Origin: Lachnospiraceae bacterium
GTDB lineage: Bacteria > Bacillota > Clostridia > Lachnospirales > Lachnospiraceae
Length of the DNA: 64,000 nucleotides
Reading direction: 5' to 3'
Assembly: GCA_017449765.1 (NCBI GenBank)
Contig: JAFTFE010000134.1
Coordinates: 27,656 to 91,655 of the forward strand
Each line of letters starts with the position of its first letter. Position 1 is the stretch's first letter. Made by a program: the position numbers and the translations under genes. This document shows, piece after piece, positions 19,794-28,427 of the stretch. The notes beneath the pieces were generated by a model, which was given only the letters and a program-made list of their open reading frames with translations, had not been told where the DNA came from and did not search any database.

Positions 19794-21068
19794 TCAGTCA
19801 TCAATGACAAGACTTTTTATTGTCTTTATATCCGATTCGGTTACCGTATCGCTTGTCGTTGAATATACATCAAGTTTTTCATCTTCCTTAACTACATACA
19901 TATTAAGGAAATGCATCTGCTTCGCATATTTTATATAATCCTCTATATCATGCTTTGCGGATTTTCTGATAAGTTCAACCTTCTTGTTATTTTGTCTGTA
20001 ATATGCTGCAAGTTTAATAGCCTCTTTTTGATATTCCCTGTCATATAGGACAAGGATATTCGAATGCTCAAGCGGTACATCTATCTTATTTCGGGAAAGC
20101 GCGCTCATAAGATCATCAACATATATTGCAAATCCTACCGATGGAGCTTCTTTGCCAAATTGCGACATAAGATTATTATATCTTCCGCCCTTGACAATAG
20201 CATCTCCTGTACCATAGGTGTATCCGTTGAATATGATTCCGGTATAATAGTTGTATCCGTTAATCATACTTAAATCAAAACTTATATACTCCTCATAGCC
20301 ATAGGATATAATCGCATTATATACACGTTTCATACGCTCTATAGCCTCTAATGAACGTTCATTAAAGACAAGTTCTTTTGCCTGTTCGAGCATATCAAGG
20401 CCACCGAAAAGCATATCAAACCCTGATAACGCTTTTTTTATCTTGTCCGGAATGTCAAGTCTGGAAACAAACTCTGACAGTCCGAAGAAGTTTTTTATCT
20501 GTATATATTCTTTAATCTTTTCCTCCGTATCAGTATCAATACCCGCTTCTTCTATAATACCTTTTAAATAATCAACCTCACCGATTTCAATTTGAAACTC
20601 CTTAAGACCAACTTCTTTAAGACAGCTTATGACACAGGCAATTATTTCGGCATCAGCCGCTGAAGAATCATCATTTATCAGCTCACCGCCCACCTGGGTA
20701 AACTCGCTTAATTTTCCTTGATGAAGCTGTGCATTCTTAAAAGAATTACCACTGTAACAAAGTCTTATGGGAAGTTCCACATCAGCATAATATTTTGCTA
20801 CACACCTTGCCACGCTTGGTGTAATATCAGGACGAAGCACCAGAGTGTTATTGTTTCTGTCAAAGAACTTAAACATCTCATTTGACGGTGCAGAGCCCTT
20901 GTCCATATTAAATATATCAAAGTATTCAAATGTCGGTGTGGAAATATCCTGATAACTATATAACAAAAGGACATGATGAATCTGTTCCAAAACCTTCAGC
21001 TTGCGTTTGCACTCCAAGTCATATATATCCCTGACACCATCAGGGGTATGCAGTAGTTTTTCGTTCAT
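19794..21068 (-). CDS. hisZ: ATP phosphoribosyltransferase regulatory subunit
   Basis: A 424-residue HisRS-like protein with class II synthetase motifs (MFKFFDRNNNTLVLRPDITPSVAR, here motif 2) but no anticodon-binding role. The adjacent short HisG shows it is HisZ rather than a tRNA synthetase. The C-terminal third (about 330-424) is an extra domain of low similarity. It is the first gene of the operon, behind a promoter in the 190-bp gap shared with lexA. No T-box fits in the gap. Confidence 0.94.
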   Translation of the reverse strand: MNEKLLHTPDGVRDIYDLECKRKLKVLEQIHHVLLLYSYQDISTPTFEYFDIFNMDKGSAPSNEMFKFFDRNNNTLVLRPDITPSVARCVAKYYADVELPIRLCYSGNSFKNAQLHQGKLSEFTQVGGELINDDSSAADAEIIACVISCLKEVGLKEFQIEIGEVDYLKGIIEEAGIDTDTEEKIKEYIQIKNFFGLSEFVSRLDIPDKIKKALSGFDMLFGGLDMLEQAKELVFNERSLEAIERMKRVYNAIISYGYEEYISFDLSMINGYNYYTGIIFNGYTYGTGDAIVKGGRYNNLMSQFGKEAPSVGFAIYVDDLMSALSRNKIDVPLEHSNILVLYDREYQKEAIKLAAYYRQNNKKVELIRKSAKHDIEDYIKYAKQMHFLNMYVVKEDEKLDVYSTTSDTVTESDIKTIKSLVIDD

Positions 21069-21107
21069 AATACATCTCCTTGTTATATATTAAAAATTCA
21101 ACAATTT

Positions 21108-21135
21108 ATTATACTATAAAATAACCAAAAATCAA
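21108..21135 (-). promoter_or_regulatory. Candidate promoter of the his operon
   Basis: On the minus strand TTGATT (21130-21135) and TATAAT (21108-21113) are 16 nt apart, 40 nt before the hisZ ATG. The upstream edge comes close to the LexA boxes of the divergent lexA gene. Confidence 0.6.
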
Positions 21136-21161
21136 AGCAAAAAGATAATTTTTTAAAAATA

Positions 21162-21194
21162 AGAACATTCGTTTGCATTTCGAACAGATGTGTG
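21162..21194 (+). promoter_or_regulatory. Two LexA (SOS) boxes
   Basis: Two Gram-positive type LexA half-matches flank and overlap the lexA -35 region: GAACATTCGTTTG (21163-21175) and CGAACAGATGTGTG (21181-21194). Both follow the GAAC-N4-GTTT pattern with one or two deviations. They predict autoregulation of lexA. Confidence 0.75.
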
Positions 21195-21201
21195 TTATAA
21201 T
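21173..21201 (+). promoter_or_regulatory. Promoter of lexA
   Basis: TTGCAT (21173-21178) and TATAAT (21196-21201) with exactly 17 nt between. The -35 overlaps the first LexA box and the spacer holds the second, so bound LexA would block RNA polymerase. Confidence 0.8.
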
Positions 21202-21259
21202 AATTTAAATTTTATAAGAGTACAATTCTATTTATATGTTATATATAAGGAGGCTACAT

Positions 21260-21874
21260 ATGGAACCATTATCAGCTAAACAGCAGGAAATATTAGAATA
21301 TCTTAAAGAATGTATTCTGAAGAAGGGTTATCCGCCTGCCGTAAGAGAGATATGTGATGCGGTGCATCTTAAATCCACATCTTCAGTTCATGCACATTTA
21401 GAAACCTTAGAAGCAAAGGGCTATATCAGAAAAGACCCGACTAAGCCAAGAGCTATAGAGATACTTGATGATACGTTTAATCTAACCAGACGCGAGCTTG
21501 TAAATATTCCAATTGTTGGAACCATAACCGCCGGTGAGCCGATACTCGCAGTCGAGAATATTGACGGTTACTTTCCTATTCCGCCGGAATACCTTAAAGG
21601 TAATAAAGACAGATTTATGCTTAAGGTTAAGGGCGAAAGTATGATTAATGCCGGTATATTTGATGGGGATCTTGTATTGGTTGAACAGACAAACCAAGCT
21701 AACAATACCGATATAGTAGTTGCGCTTATTGACGATTCAGCTACGGTTAAAACCTTTTACAGGGAAAACGGCTATATCAGATTGCAGCCGGAAAATGATA
21801 CTATGGAACCAATCATTGTCAGGGATAATATGTCTATACTCGGTAAGGTTGTTGGTCTTTTTAGGACATTTTAA
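21260..21874 (+). CDS. lexA: LexA repressor, SOS regulator
   Basis: A 204-residue LexA with an N-terminal winged helix ([35 protein letters not shown]). Next come the Ala-Gly self-cleavage site (TITAGEP) and the catalytic Ser ([13 protein letters not shown]) and Lys (SATVKTFY) of the S24 peptidase domain. The longer frame from 21236 is rejected: AAGGAGG at 21248-21254 lies 6 nt before the ATG at 21260. It is the only convincing plus-strand gene in the window. It is divergent from hisZ and ends at a strong hairpin. Confidence 0.97.
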   Translation: MEPLSAKQQEILEYLKECILKKGYPPAVREICDAVHLKSTSSVHAHLETLEAKGYIRKDPTKPRAIEILDDTFNLTRRELVNIPIVGTITAGEPILAVENIDGYFPIPPEYLKGNKDRFMLKVKGESMINAGIFDGDLVLVEQTNQANNTDIVVALIDDSATVKTFYRENGYIRLQPENDTMEPIIVRDNMSILGKVVGLFRTF

Positions 21875-21894
21875 TAACTAAACTATATAATAAG

Positions 21895-21934
21895 CGGCTG
21901 TTACAATAAAACTCATTAATGTAACAGCCGTTTT
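21895..21934 (+). terminator. Rho-independent terminator after lexA
   Basis: An 11-bp stem (CGGCTGTTACA with TGTAACAGCCG, loop of about 14 nt) is followed by TTTTA. It separates lexA from the convergent LicC-LicA-like gene and may slow transcription from both sides. Confidence 0.88.
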
Positions 21935-21961
21935 ACTTATCATTATAATCATTTTTCAGAT

Positions 21962-23728
21962 TTATAAATTGTATTTTTTGACCAGATATTTGCTGTATCT
22001 TTTTGCCATAACATTCCAATTATATAAACTCTCACCCATGATAGCTCCGCATGACTCCCTGTACAATGCCCATACATACCAATAATATGATAGTATTGCT
22101 GTATATGCTAAGTAATGGAAGCTTGTTTTTTCTTCAAACCTATCTCCACAATATTCACGAATGAATTTTTCAGCTTCTTCAACCTTCCACATGGAATCCA
22201 TAATGTAAGTTCCTACATCACAACCGGGATCAGCATTACCTGCATATTCCCAGTCTATGAGTATTGTCTCCTTATCTGTAAGCATCCAGTTCGGAGCATA
22301 TGTATCACAGTGGCAGAAGCACATTTCGATGCCGTCACCAAGGGTTTTATCATAACATTTTTTTACATTATTCTTTAGTTTTTCAAACTCAGAATCAGCG
22401 ATACCGCCTTTTTCTTCTGTTATTATTTTTTCAATCTTACATGCTTCCTCCCAAGGTAGAAATGACCATTCTACATTAAGTTTCTTCTCATGAAGATTTC
22501 TAAGCACTTTTATTATTCTTTTTGAATCCTCAAAGCTGTCATATGAAGGAACTCTTATTCCTTCAACGTAATCCGACACTTTCCAGCCCTGTTCCGGATT
22601 CATATATATATATGTTGGATCAACATCTATACTTTTTGCCAATTCAAGAGCCTTCTTTTCATGCTCTCTGGAAATAATTGCTTCTGTCCCCTCTCCGGGA
22701 TGACGATATACATATTTTTTTCCTTTCGTTTCAAATACAAAAGAAGTATTTGTAAGTCCTTCTTTAATAGCTTTAAAATTCTGTATATCTCCTTCTTCGC
22801 AATCAAGAATCATAGATATGTTTTTCATGATTTTGCTATGTGTATTATTTACATAATATTGATCAAACTGTCTTAATTCCTCTAAAGAATCAAATTCAAA
22901 TATCACATTATCAGGATAAACCTTAATCTCCATAGGAGATAATTCTTTTACATTTTCAGCTAATACCTGCTCCCAGAGAACCTGGTCATAATTACCTATT
23001 TCATGGTCTTCATTCAATATTTTGAGAATTCCGTCACTGAAGTTTTTATCCCAATATACATGCCCTAACATGATATATCCGTCTTCGCCGCTTTTTTTAA
23101 CCTTGGCAATATTCATTTTTTTATCAGGTATCATATACCATTCGTTAGTTTTCTTACTTACATGAATTGCAGAGTAATACGACTGATATACATATTCCTC
23201 AAACGGATTTTCTTCAAAATAATCATCAGATGAACATATATAACTATTCCTTATATACTTCTGAGCAAGATATATGGTATGTGTATTATTTTTCTTGCTG
23301 TATTCAGGGTTGATAATAATCTTAATTCCCTCGTACTTATCCTCAAGGTAAAAGAAGGATTCCTTCTTATATCCGAGAACTAAAATTATATCTTTAATAC
23401 CGGCCTCCTGCAGTTGTTCAATCTGGCGCTCGATTAAAACCTCATTTTTTACAATGAGTAAACCTTTTGGTTTTTCAAGTGACAATGGCACAAAACGAGA
23501 AGATAACCCTGCAGCCATTATAACAGCATTTTCAACCTTATATGGTTTCAATGCAGCAATGCCATCATCTGTTATACCTGAATCATCAACCCATCCCTTG
23601 TCTGTAAAATCATTCACGGTCTGGGATATGAAACCTATTGACAGTCCTGCAATATCCTTTAGTTTTCTATAGCTTTGCATGCCATATTTCTTTATCGTAT
23701 ACAAAAGATTAAATTCATTCTTTGTCAT
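21962..23728 (-). CDS. wHTH / LicC-like nucleotidyltransferase / LicA-like choline kinase fusion
   Basis: A 588-residue protein with three parts. Residues 1-62 are a winged-helix-like region (GLSIGFISQTVNDFTDKGWV). Residues 66-295 are a nucleotidyltransferase with the start VIMAAGLSSRF, close to pneumococcal LicC (NEWYMI and the C-terminal YDQVLWEQVLAENVKEL). Residues 300-588 are a choline-kinase/APH fold, with catalytic FCHCDTYAPNWML and metal-binding LIDWEYAG. Such pairs make CDP-choline by phosphorylating and then activating choline. The upstream NCS1 permease could supply the substrate. No LicD transferase is in the window, so cell-surface phosphocholine is only a possibility; other amino alcohols are not excluded. 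Confidence 0.87.
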   Translation of the reverse strand: MTKNEFNLLYTIKKYGMQSYRKLKDIAGLSIGFISQTVNDFTDKGWVDDSGITDDGIAALKPYKVENAVIMAAGLSSRFVPLSLEKPKGLLIVKNEVLIERQIEQLQEAGIKDIILVLGYKKESFFYLEDKYEGIKIIINPEYSKKNNTHTIYLAQKYIRNSYICSSDDYFEENPFEEYVYQSYYSAIHVSKKTNEWYMIPDKKMNIAKVKKSGEDGYIMLGHVYWDKNFSDGILKILNEDHEIGNYDQVLWEQVLAENVKELSPMEIKVYPDNVIFEFDSLEELRQFDQYYVNNTHSKIMKNISMILDCEEGDIQNFKAIKEGLTNTSFVFETKGKKYVYRHPGEGTEAIISREHEKKALELAKSIDVDPTYIYMNPEQGWKVSDYVEGIRVPSYDSFEDSKRIIKVLRNLHEKKLNVEWSFLPWEEACKIEKIITEEKGGIADSEFEKLKNNVKKCYDKTLGDGIEMCFCHCDTYAPNWMLTDKETILIDWEYAGNADPGCDVGTYIMDSMWKVEEAEKFIREYCGDRFEEKTSFHYLAYTAILSYYWYVWALYRESCGAIMGESLYNWNVMAKRYSKYLVKKYNL

Positions 23729-23741
23729 TACAACACCTCAA

Positions 23742-25178
23742 TTATACAATTTCAATCTCATCACGGTCACGTAACATATATTTCTTTAATGGTGTGAGGC
23801 TTGCTATCCAGTAAAGAAGTCCACCGCATATTGCAGTATAACCACTGCCTGTTACTGCTAAGAATATCGGACTCTTAATCTCAGCAGTTAAAGGATTATA
23901 TACAAACAATATATTAGATACAAAGGCTATTACAAGACAGCCAAGTCCTACTAAGTTAAAACCTCCGGTGAAATCATATGCATTATGTCCGTCGATATTA
24001 TATAATGATTTCAAGCTGATTTTTCTCTTTTTAACTATCAGGTAATCAACCACTGTCATTCCTATAATCGGTCCCTGTATCTGAGCTGCCATCGAAATAA
24101 ATGAACCAAAGTTATCCATTACCCAGCCCCATATAGTTAGTGCAGATACATAGAACATCGCAATTATAACGAGCAGCTTATAGCTTAATTTTGGCAGACC
24201 GCTCTTGACTATCATACAATTTACATATGAACCTGTTCCCTGAGTACCTATATTTGCAAATGCTACCATCAGAAGACTTAAGAGTGCAAAGCCCGGACCT
24301 GCAAGTGTAGAAAGCATAACTGTAGGATCACTCTCATAATAACCTGCCTTAACGAACATTGCAATAGCCATAACACCACCTGCAGCGACAAAGAATGGAG
24401 CAACTATACCATATGCAAGAGATGTTGCCCAATATCCGCTCTTCTCGCTCTTGGCAAGTCTTGGCATAACAAGCGCCTGTGTAGACCAAGAAAAAGCAAA
24501 TGCTACATTTCCTTCTGCACTAAGCATGAATCTGCCAAGTCCTGTATCGTACAGACTTGTATCCGGCTGAACCTTAAGCATATCCGGAAGCGGAACAGAT
24601 GTGAAGCAAATTATAACAACAACCGCACCAACTATCAGTAAAGCTGTAACAAGGAATCTGTTAGTCCACTTAATAACCTCAGGACCACCAAGTGCAATAA
24701 GTGTTCCAAGTATTACACATAACACTCCGAGTACAGGCTTCCATATCGTCGGATTAAGCGTAATACCAAAACCTCCGAAGAGGTTAATCATAGAACTGGC
24801 AAAAAGCTGTGAGTCAACAGCATACCATCCAAAGTTCGCCAGACTGATAACAGTTGCAAATATTGCAACACCTTTTTTTCCAAGTACGGAACGAAGCCAT
24901 ATCCATAGATCTATACCATAGCGTACAGCAAAAAACACCGGGAGACATTCAATTAAAATCCAAATAATATTAAAGCAGAAAATATTGATAAGCATTTGCT
25001 TAAAGGACAAATACTGTGCAACATATGCTCCCTGTGTATAACACCAAGTGGCAATAGAGAATCCGCTTGTGGTAAGAAACAAATCCCAAAAAGAATATTG
25101 TCTCTCCTTTGAAAGCATCGGGACAGTTCCGGTTACCGTCTCCTGTTTTATATAATCAGCGTGACTTACCTTAGACAT
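23742..25178 (-). CDS. NCS1-family permease (cytosine permease-like)
   Basis: About 478 residues with some twelve hydrophobic segments and the NCS1 pattern near the start (RQYSFWDLFLTTSGFSIATW), as in CodB and CytX nucleobase symporters. It precedes the LicC-LicA fusion by 13 nt. In other bacteria lic loci use an unrelated LicB choline transporter, so this protein may take its place. The start at 25178 is set by a TAATG overlap with the small membrane protein upstream; the longer frame to 25202 is rejected. The substrate cannot be read from the sequence. Confidence 0.88.
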   Translation of the reverse strand: MSKVSHADYIKQETVTGTVPMLSKERQYSFWDLFLTTSGFSIATWCYTQGAYVAQYLSFKQMLINIFCFNIIWILIECLPVFFAVRYGIDLWIWLRSVLGKKGVAIFATVISLANFGWYAVDSQLFASSMINLFGGFGITLNPTIWKPVLGVLCVILGTLIALGGPEVIKWTNRFLVTALLIVGAVVVIICFTSVPLPDMLKVQPDTSLYDTGLGRFMLSAEGNVAFAFSWSTQALVMPRLAKSEKSGYWATSLAYGIVAPFFVAAGGVMAIAMFVKAGYYESDPTVMLSTLAGPGFALLSLLMVAFANIGTQGTGSYVNCMIVKSGLPKLSYKLLVIIAMFYVSALTIWGWVMDNFGSFISMAAQIQGPIIGMTVVDYLIVKKRKISLKSLYNIDGHNAYDFTGGFNLVGLGCLVIAFVSNILFVYNPLTAEIKSPIFLAVTGSGYTAICGGLLYWIASLTPLKKYMLRDRDEIEIV

Positions 25179-25357
25179 TATAAAATCACCCCCGTCATAC
25201 AAAGTACAATAAGCACAAGGCTTATACCGACTGCTGCTATAATTCCGATTACATCCGCCTTATCTGCCTTGGTCGGGAACTCATAATCCGGCGATGACAT
25301 TTCCTTAAGACGCTGCTCGGTCTCCTCGTAAATTATTTCTTCAATTGATTTTTCCAA
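25178..25357 (-). CDS. Small membrane protein coupled to the NCS1 permease (59 residues, TTG start)
   Basis: A frame with a TTG start behind AGGAGG (spacing about 7) encodes an acidic amphipathic N-terminus (EKSIEEIIYEETEQRLKEM), a short linker, and one transmembrane segment (VIGIIAAVGISLVLIVLCM). Its TAA shares one base with the permease ATG, a translational coupling typical of transporter small subunits. It is the first gene after a consensus promoter. I know no named family for it; a role as an accessory subunit is inference from position. Confidence 0.75.
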   Translation of the reverse strand: MEKSIEEIIYEETEQRLKEMSSPDYEFPTKADKADVIGIIAAVGISLVLIVLCMTGVIL

Positions 25358-25380
25358 TTGTAAATACCTCCTGAAACATT

Positions 25381-25400
25381 AAATGTTTGTGTTCACATTT
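25381..25400. promoter_or_regulatory. Candidate operator palindrome
   Basis: An inverted repeat, AAATGT-N8-ACATTT (read on the minus strand), lies 4 nt after the -10 box of the permease operon. It covers the expected transcription start, a classical repressor position. The protein that might bind it is unknown; the HTH-containing fusion in the operon is one candidate. Confidence 0.45.
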
Positions 25401-25404
25401 ATGC

Positions 25405-25433
25405 ATTATATTATCATAAATGAACATTGTCAA
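25405..25433 (-). promoter_or_regulatory. Consensus sigma-A promoter of the permease operon
   Basis: On the minus strand TTGACA (25428-25433), 17 nt, TATAAT (25405-25410): a perfect match to the vegetative consensus. A promoter this strong, with an operator-like palindrome directly after it, suggests repression control. Confidence 0.88.
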
Positions 25434-25443
25434 GAATAAAATA

Positions 25444-25479
25444 ATAGAGTAGAGATGATTTAATCATGCCCTACTCTAT
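25444..25479 (-). terminator. Terminator after the BlaI/BlaR1-type operon
   Basis: A stem of ATAGAGTAG with CTACTCTAT plus an inner CATGAT/ATCAT(G) pairing, followed on the minus strand by TATTTTATT. It ends the operon at 25491-28251 before the next promoter. Confidence 0.75.
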
Positions 25480-25490
25480 ATAAATAATTT

Positions 25491-25853
25491 TTATTTTCTT
25501 TTTACAATCTTTCCATTTGCGCCAAGCATATATTTTTCAGCGAATTTGGGGTTAATTGCAGCCACTCTCTCATATTCCTCAGGATTTTCTGTACAATATT
25601 CTTTGGCAATATGTGGTTTAGTGGCAATATTTTTCTCGCCCCACTTCTGTGCAAGTTTATCTGTAAGTATTCGTCCCACATATACAAAGAGGAATACGGC
25701 GAGCGTAGCCAGTATAATCCCCAATACGTATTTTCCATCAACAAGCAGCATATATGCCGCACCGATTATAGCGACTATACTTCCTATATTGGCAAGAATC
25801 GAAATAAGTGTCGCCATTCCTGAATATCTGTAATATCTGTAAAATAATGTCAT
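25491..25853 (-). CDS. Hypothetical membrane protein, two hydrophobic segments
   Basis: About 120 residues. Two transmembrane helices lie near residues 15-60 (ISILANIGSIVAIIGAAYML and VLGIILATLAVFLFVYV), followed by a cytosolic tail rich in charged residues (NPEEYERVAAINPKFAEKYM). The longer frame begins at 25871 inside the preceding gene; the ATG at 25853 has GAGG at 7 nt. It is last in the BlaI/BlaR1-type operon and starts 5 nt after the previous stop. No family is recognised. Confidence 0.75.
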   Translation of the reverse strand: MTLFYRYYRYSGMATLISILANIGSIVAIIGAAYMLLVDGKYVLGIILATLAVFLFVYVGRILTDKLAQKWGEKNIATKPHIAKEYCTENPEEYERVAAINPKFAEKYMLGANGKIVKRK

Positions 25854-25857
25854 CCTT

Positions 25858-26565
25858 CTACCTCGTTTCATATTTTACTTCTATATTTCTTGTAAATCTG
25901 ATATATGAAAATGCTTCCTCTCCATATCCCACTGCTCTTGCCTCAAACTTATATCTTCCGGTCTTTCCAAGCAATATTGTATTATTGCTGTTTCTAAAGC
26001 CGTTAATCTCCGACTCCTCAAACGGATATTTTTTCTCAGCAAAAAAGTCTGCCCATGTTGACAAATCATCAGTGTCAAGCTTCTCTCCGTTGATAAGCAC
26101 ATCAGCCGCAGCAGAATCATAAGCCGGATAATAAACGATCTCATATATGCTGCATTCCTTTATATCTTTGCTTCCTGAATCAAAATTAGCAGGCGTAATA
26201 ATGATTCCTGTAAGGTCGGCATATCCACCGTCTCCTCGAGGCACACCAAGATGGTAACTTATGTTATATATCTGCTTTCCGCCGACAGAACCACTTGGAT
26301 TTAAAACACTTCCGGAATCCGAACATAAGACAAAACCATTGTCATAAAGCTCTTGTATAGTGCTTCTCATCGTTACCTTTTTACCATTTACGGTAAGCTC
26401 AGGTTTAGCTCCGAAAAAGTTCGTATAAATAAAATAAACGCCGGCTGCTAATATAGCAAAAAAAATTATAATTGATGACAATCTTATCTTTTTTTTGCCA
26501 TTATTATCTGCTTTTTCATTGGTCACATCATTGATGTTGACATTTTCTTCTGTTGCATTCTTCAT
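25858..26565 (-). CDS. Hypothetical membrane-anchored protein in BlaI/BlaR1-type operon
   Basis: A 235-residue protein with a charged cytosolic start, one transmembrane segment (about 28-50, LSSIIIFFAILAAGVYFIY) and an outer domain of about 180 residues. That domain opens with KPELTVNGKKVTMRSTIQELYDNGF and later has LINGEKLDTDDL. No catalytic motif is visible and I do not recognise the family. It is 27 nt downstream of the M56 peptidase gene. It may be a substrate, sensor or effector of that system, but this is only position-based. Confidence 0.78.
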   Translation of the reverse strand: MKNATEENVNINDVTNEKADNNGKKKIRLSSIIIFFAILAAGVYFIYTNFFGAKPELTVNGKKVTMRSTIQELYDNGFVLCSDSGSVLNPSGSVGGKQIYNISYHLGVPRGDGGYADLTGIIITPANFDSGSKDIKECSIYEIVYYPAYDSAAADVLINGEKLDTDDLSTWADFFAEKKYPFEESEINGFRNSNNTILLGKTGRYKFEARAVGYGEEAFSYIRFTRNIEVKYETR

Positions 26566-26592
26566 TTTATATTATCCTTTCTGTTATTTTGA

Positions 26593-27828
26593 TTATTTAA
26601 TTCTTACACCCATATCCTTCAATGTATCGAACCATTGCTCAGATATCTCCTGCTCGCAAAGGCTGTTTACTACTTTGTATCGTCCATCACCACAATCTAT
26701 GATGTATGTTGAATCATCAACCATAATAAGCGGCCCGGGTTCATCAAAATTAATACCGTTATCATTCATTATATATCCATTATTATCTAACATATTGTAA
26801 TTAACATTCGGCTCAGGTAAAAATAATGGTCCAAGTACATATCTGTATGATAAAATCATAATTCCTAAAAGAATGAATGTCAGTAAAAGATTTACACCCT
26901 TAATTTTCTCACCTGATACATCTGCTTCAAGAGCATTAAATCTGGATTTTAACTCCTTCCGCATACTGCGACCGCTTCCAAGCATTCCAAGTCCTGCGTA
27001 CTGTCCGTCACTGTAACGGTTCTTAAAAACCTTAATAAGTGTGGACATATATTCGGCAACTTCCACACTATCCATACCCTTCACAGCCTCTCTGTCGCAT
27101 CTTACCTCTAATGCCTTTTCCATATTTCTTCTAAGAAGATATACGCATGGATTCCACCAATATATTATACAAAGAGCATTTGATACAATAACCGTAATAT
27201 GGTCATACATATTAAGATGAACAGATTCGTGTCTTATAATATTACAAATGTCATTACAATCATATTCTCTGTCGGGGAGAAGTATCATCCTGTTAATGAT
27301 TCCAACACTCATCGGCACTGATATTCCTGTGCAAATGTAAGCTTTTGATTTTCTTGGCATCATCTCACTTACTGCTCCGGGAATCTCCATCAAAGTCATG
27401 GGAAGACTCTTAATAAGTCTTTTCATTCGTATTCTCCCATACATAAATCTGACAGTTTGAACAATAATTCCTATACCCCATATCATAAGCATAAGCTTTG
27501 ATACCGATATTTCTCCGAATGGTAACGAAATCCTATACATCATTAGCTTTCCTAAAGGATTCATACTTTTTACAACAATATATTGCTGTGAGCTTAAATC
27601 CATAGGAAAAAACATCTGAAGCATGCATAATATGTAACCTACGAGAACCCTTTTGCCTCCCGAAATCTTTATGAAAAATCCGCTTTCACTGATTAATGAA
27701 TAAATCAGTATTATAAGGCTGCTCCAAAAAACACATGACATAATTGCATATGCACTGATAACATGTCTCCCCTTAAAAAGCATCTCATAGAACAAAGCAA
27801 ATATTCCAATAAAATTATCATTTGGCAT
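26593..27828 (-). CDS. M56-family membrane metallopeptidase (BlaR1/MecR1-like)
   Basis: A 411-residue protein with several N-terminal membrane segments and the gluzincin-type motif HESVH (in RHESVHLNMYDH) near residue 198, then YWWNPCVYLLRR and CDREAV. These match the M56 peptidase part of BlaR1. The C-terminal penicillin-binding sensor domain is absent: after the last membrane segment near 305-330 only about 80 residues follow. The paired repressor gene is 3 nt upstream. In BlaR1 systems the peptidase triggers repressor cleavage; here the inducing signal is unknown. Confidence 0.9.
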   Translation of the reverse strand: MPNDNFIGIFALFYEMLFKGRHVISAYAIMSCVFWSSLIILIYSLISESGFFIKISGGKRVLVGYILCMLQMFFPMDLSSQQYIVVKSMNPLGKLMMYRISLPFGEISVSKLMLMIWGIGIIVQTVRFMYGRIRMKRLIKSLPMTLMEIPGAVSEMMPRKSKAYICTGISVPMSVGIINRMILLPDREYDCNDICNIIRHESVHLNMYDHITVIVSNALCIIYWWNPCVYLLRRNMEKALEVRCDREAVKGMDSVEVAEYMSTLIKVFKNRYSDGQYAGLGMLGSGRSMRKELKSRFNALEADVSGEKIKGVNLLLTFILLGIMILSYRYVLGPLFLPEPNVNYNMLDNNGYIMNDNGINFDEPGPLIMVDDSTYIIDCGDGRYKVVNSLCEQEISEQWFDTLKDMGVRIK

Positions 27829-27831
27829 ATT

Positions 27832-28251
27832 CTACACCTTACCCCTTTTTATCCTTTCTATAACAGCTTCAAGCTCGCTTATAAGCTCATCATCTTTACT
27901 TTTATCCGGCTCGTCATCTCTGTCATTACCAATCATAGCAAGTGCCAAACTTCCGAGTGAGGATGACCGTATTCCATTGTCAGCCAGAAGAATTGCTGCA
28001 TACTGCTCACGAGATATCTTAGGAATATACCTTCTCGCATATACTGTTCCAACCTGCTCAAGCCCTGACACTTCTATATATTCTTTGTCCATAAGTGATT
28101 GAAGAGCCTTGAATATAGACGGTCTGCTTAGTTTATCACCGACTGTCAGTTCTTCAAAATCAACCACACTAAGTCCCTGTATATCATCCTGATGTTCCCA
28201 TAGAATCTGCATTATCTTCTGCTCTCGTTTATCCATAACTTTCTTCTTCAA
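27832..28251 (-). CDS. BlaI/MecI-family transcriptional repressor
   Basis: A 139-residue winged-helix protein with the family start (DKREQKIMQILWEH) and recognition helix (RPSIFKALQSLMDKEYIEV). BlaI-type dimers bind operators at their own promoter and are inactivated through the M56 partner, which is encoded 3 nt downstream. It uses a TTG start with GGAGG 7 nt upstream. The promoter at 28285-28313 has a nearby AT-rich inverted repeat that could be its operator. Confidence 0.9.
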   Translation of the reverse strand: MKKKVMDKREQKIMQILWEHQDDIQGLSVVDFEELTVGDKLSRPSIFKALQSLMDKEYIEVSGLEQVGTVYARRYIPKISREQYAAILLADNGIRSSSLGSLALAMIGNDRDDEPDKSKDDELISELEAVIERIKRGKV

Positions 28252-28271
28252 ACTACCACCTCCTAATATTA

Positions 28272-28296
28272 ATATACAAAAAATATAATAGTATAT
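28272..28296. promoter_or_regulatory. AT-rich inverted repeat, possible BlaI-type operator
   Basis: ATATAC-N13-GTATAT overlaps the -10 box of the BlaI/BlaR1-type promoter. It is short and AT-rich, so chance is possible, but its place fits autorepression. Confidence 0.35.
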
Positions 28297-28313
28297 TTAA
28301 AATATATTGTCAA
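28285..28313 (-). promoter_or_regulatory. Promoter of the BlaI/BlaR1-type operon
   Basis: On the minus strand TTGACA (28308-28313), 17 nt, TATTAT (28285-28290), about 34 nt before the TTG start of the repressor gene. Confidence 0.78.
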
Positions 28314-28356
28314 TATTTAATATATAATAAAGTCTAAATTTATATTTTTACCTAAA

Positions 28357-28410
28357 AAAAAGTATATATCCAATGCCAACAATAATTTCAGCATTGGATA
28401 TATACTTTTT
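28357..28410. terminator. Strong, probably bidirectional terminator
   Basis: A perfect 20-bp stem (28357-28376 against 28391-28410) with a 14-nt loop. It is bounded by A and T runs on both sides, so it can act in either direction. It ends the obg-side operon after the gene at 28428. Confidence 0.9.
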
Positions 28411-28427
28411 GTTAAGTAAAACAAATT

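Noticed and set aside
21069-21235. T-box or histidine attenuator upstream of hisZ
   Set aside because: The gap shared with lexA is too short and has neither the T-box sequence, a run of His codons nor a terminator.
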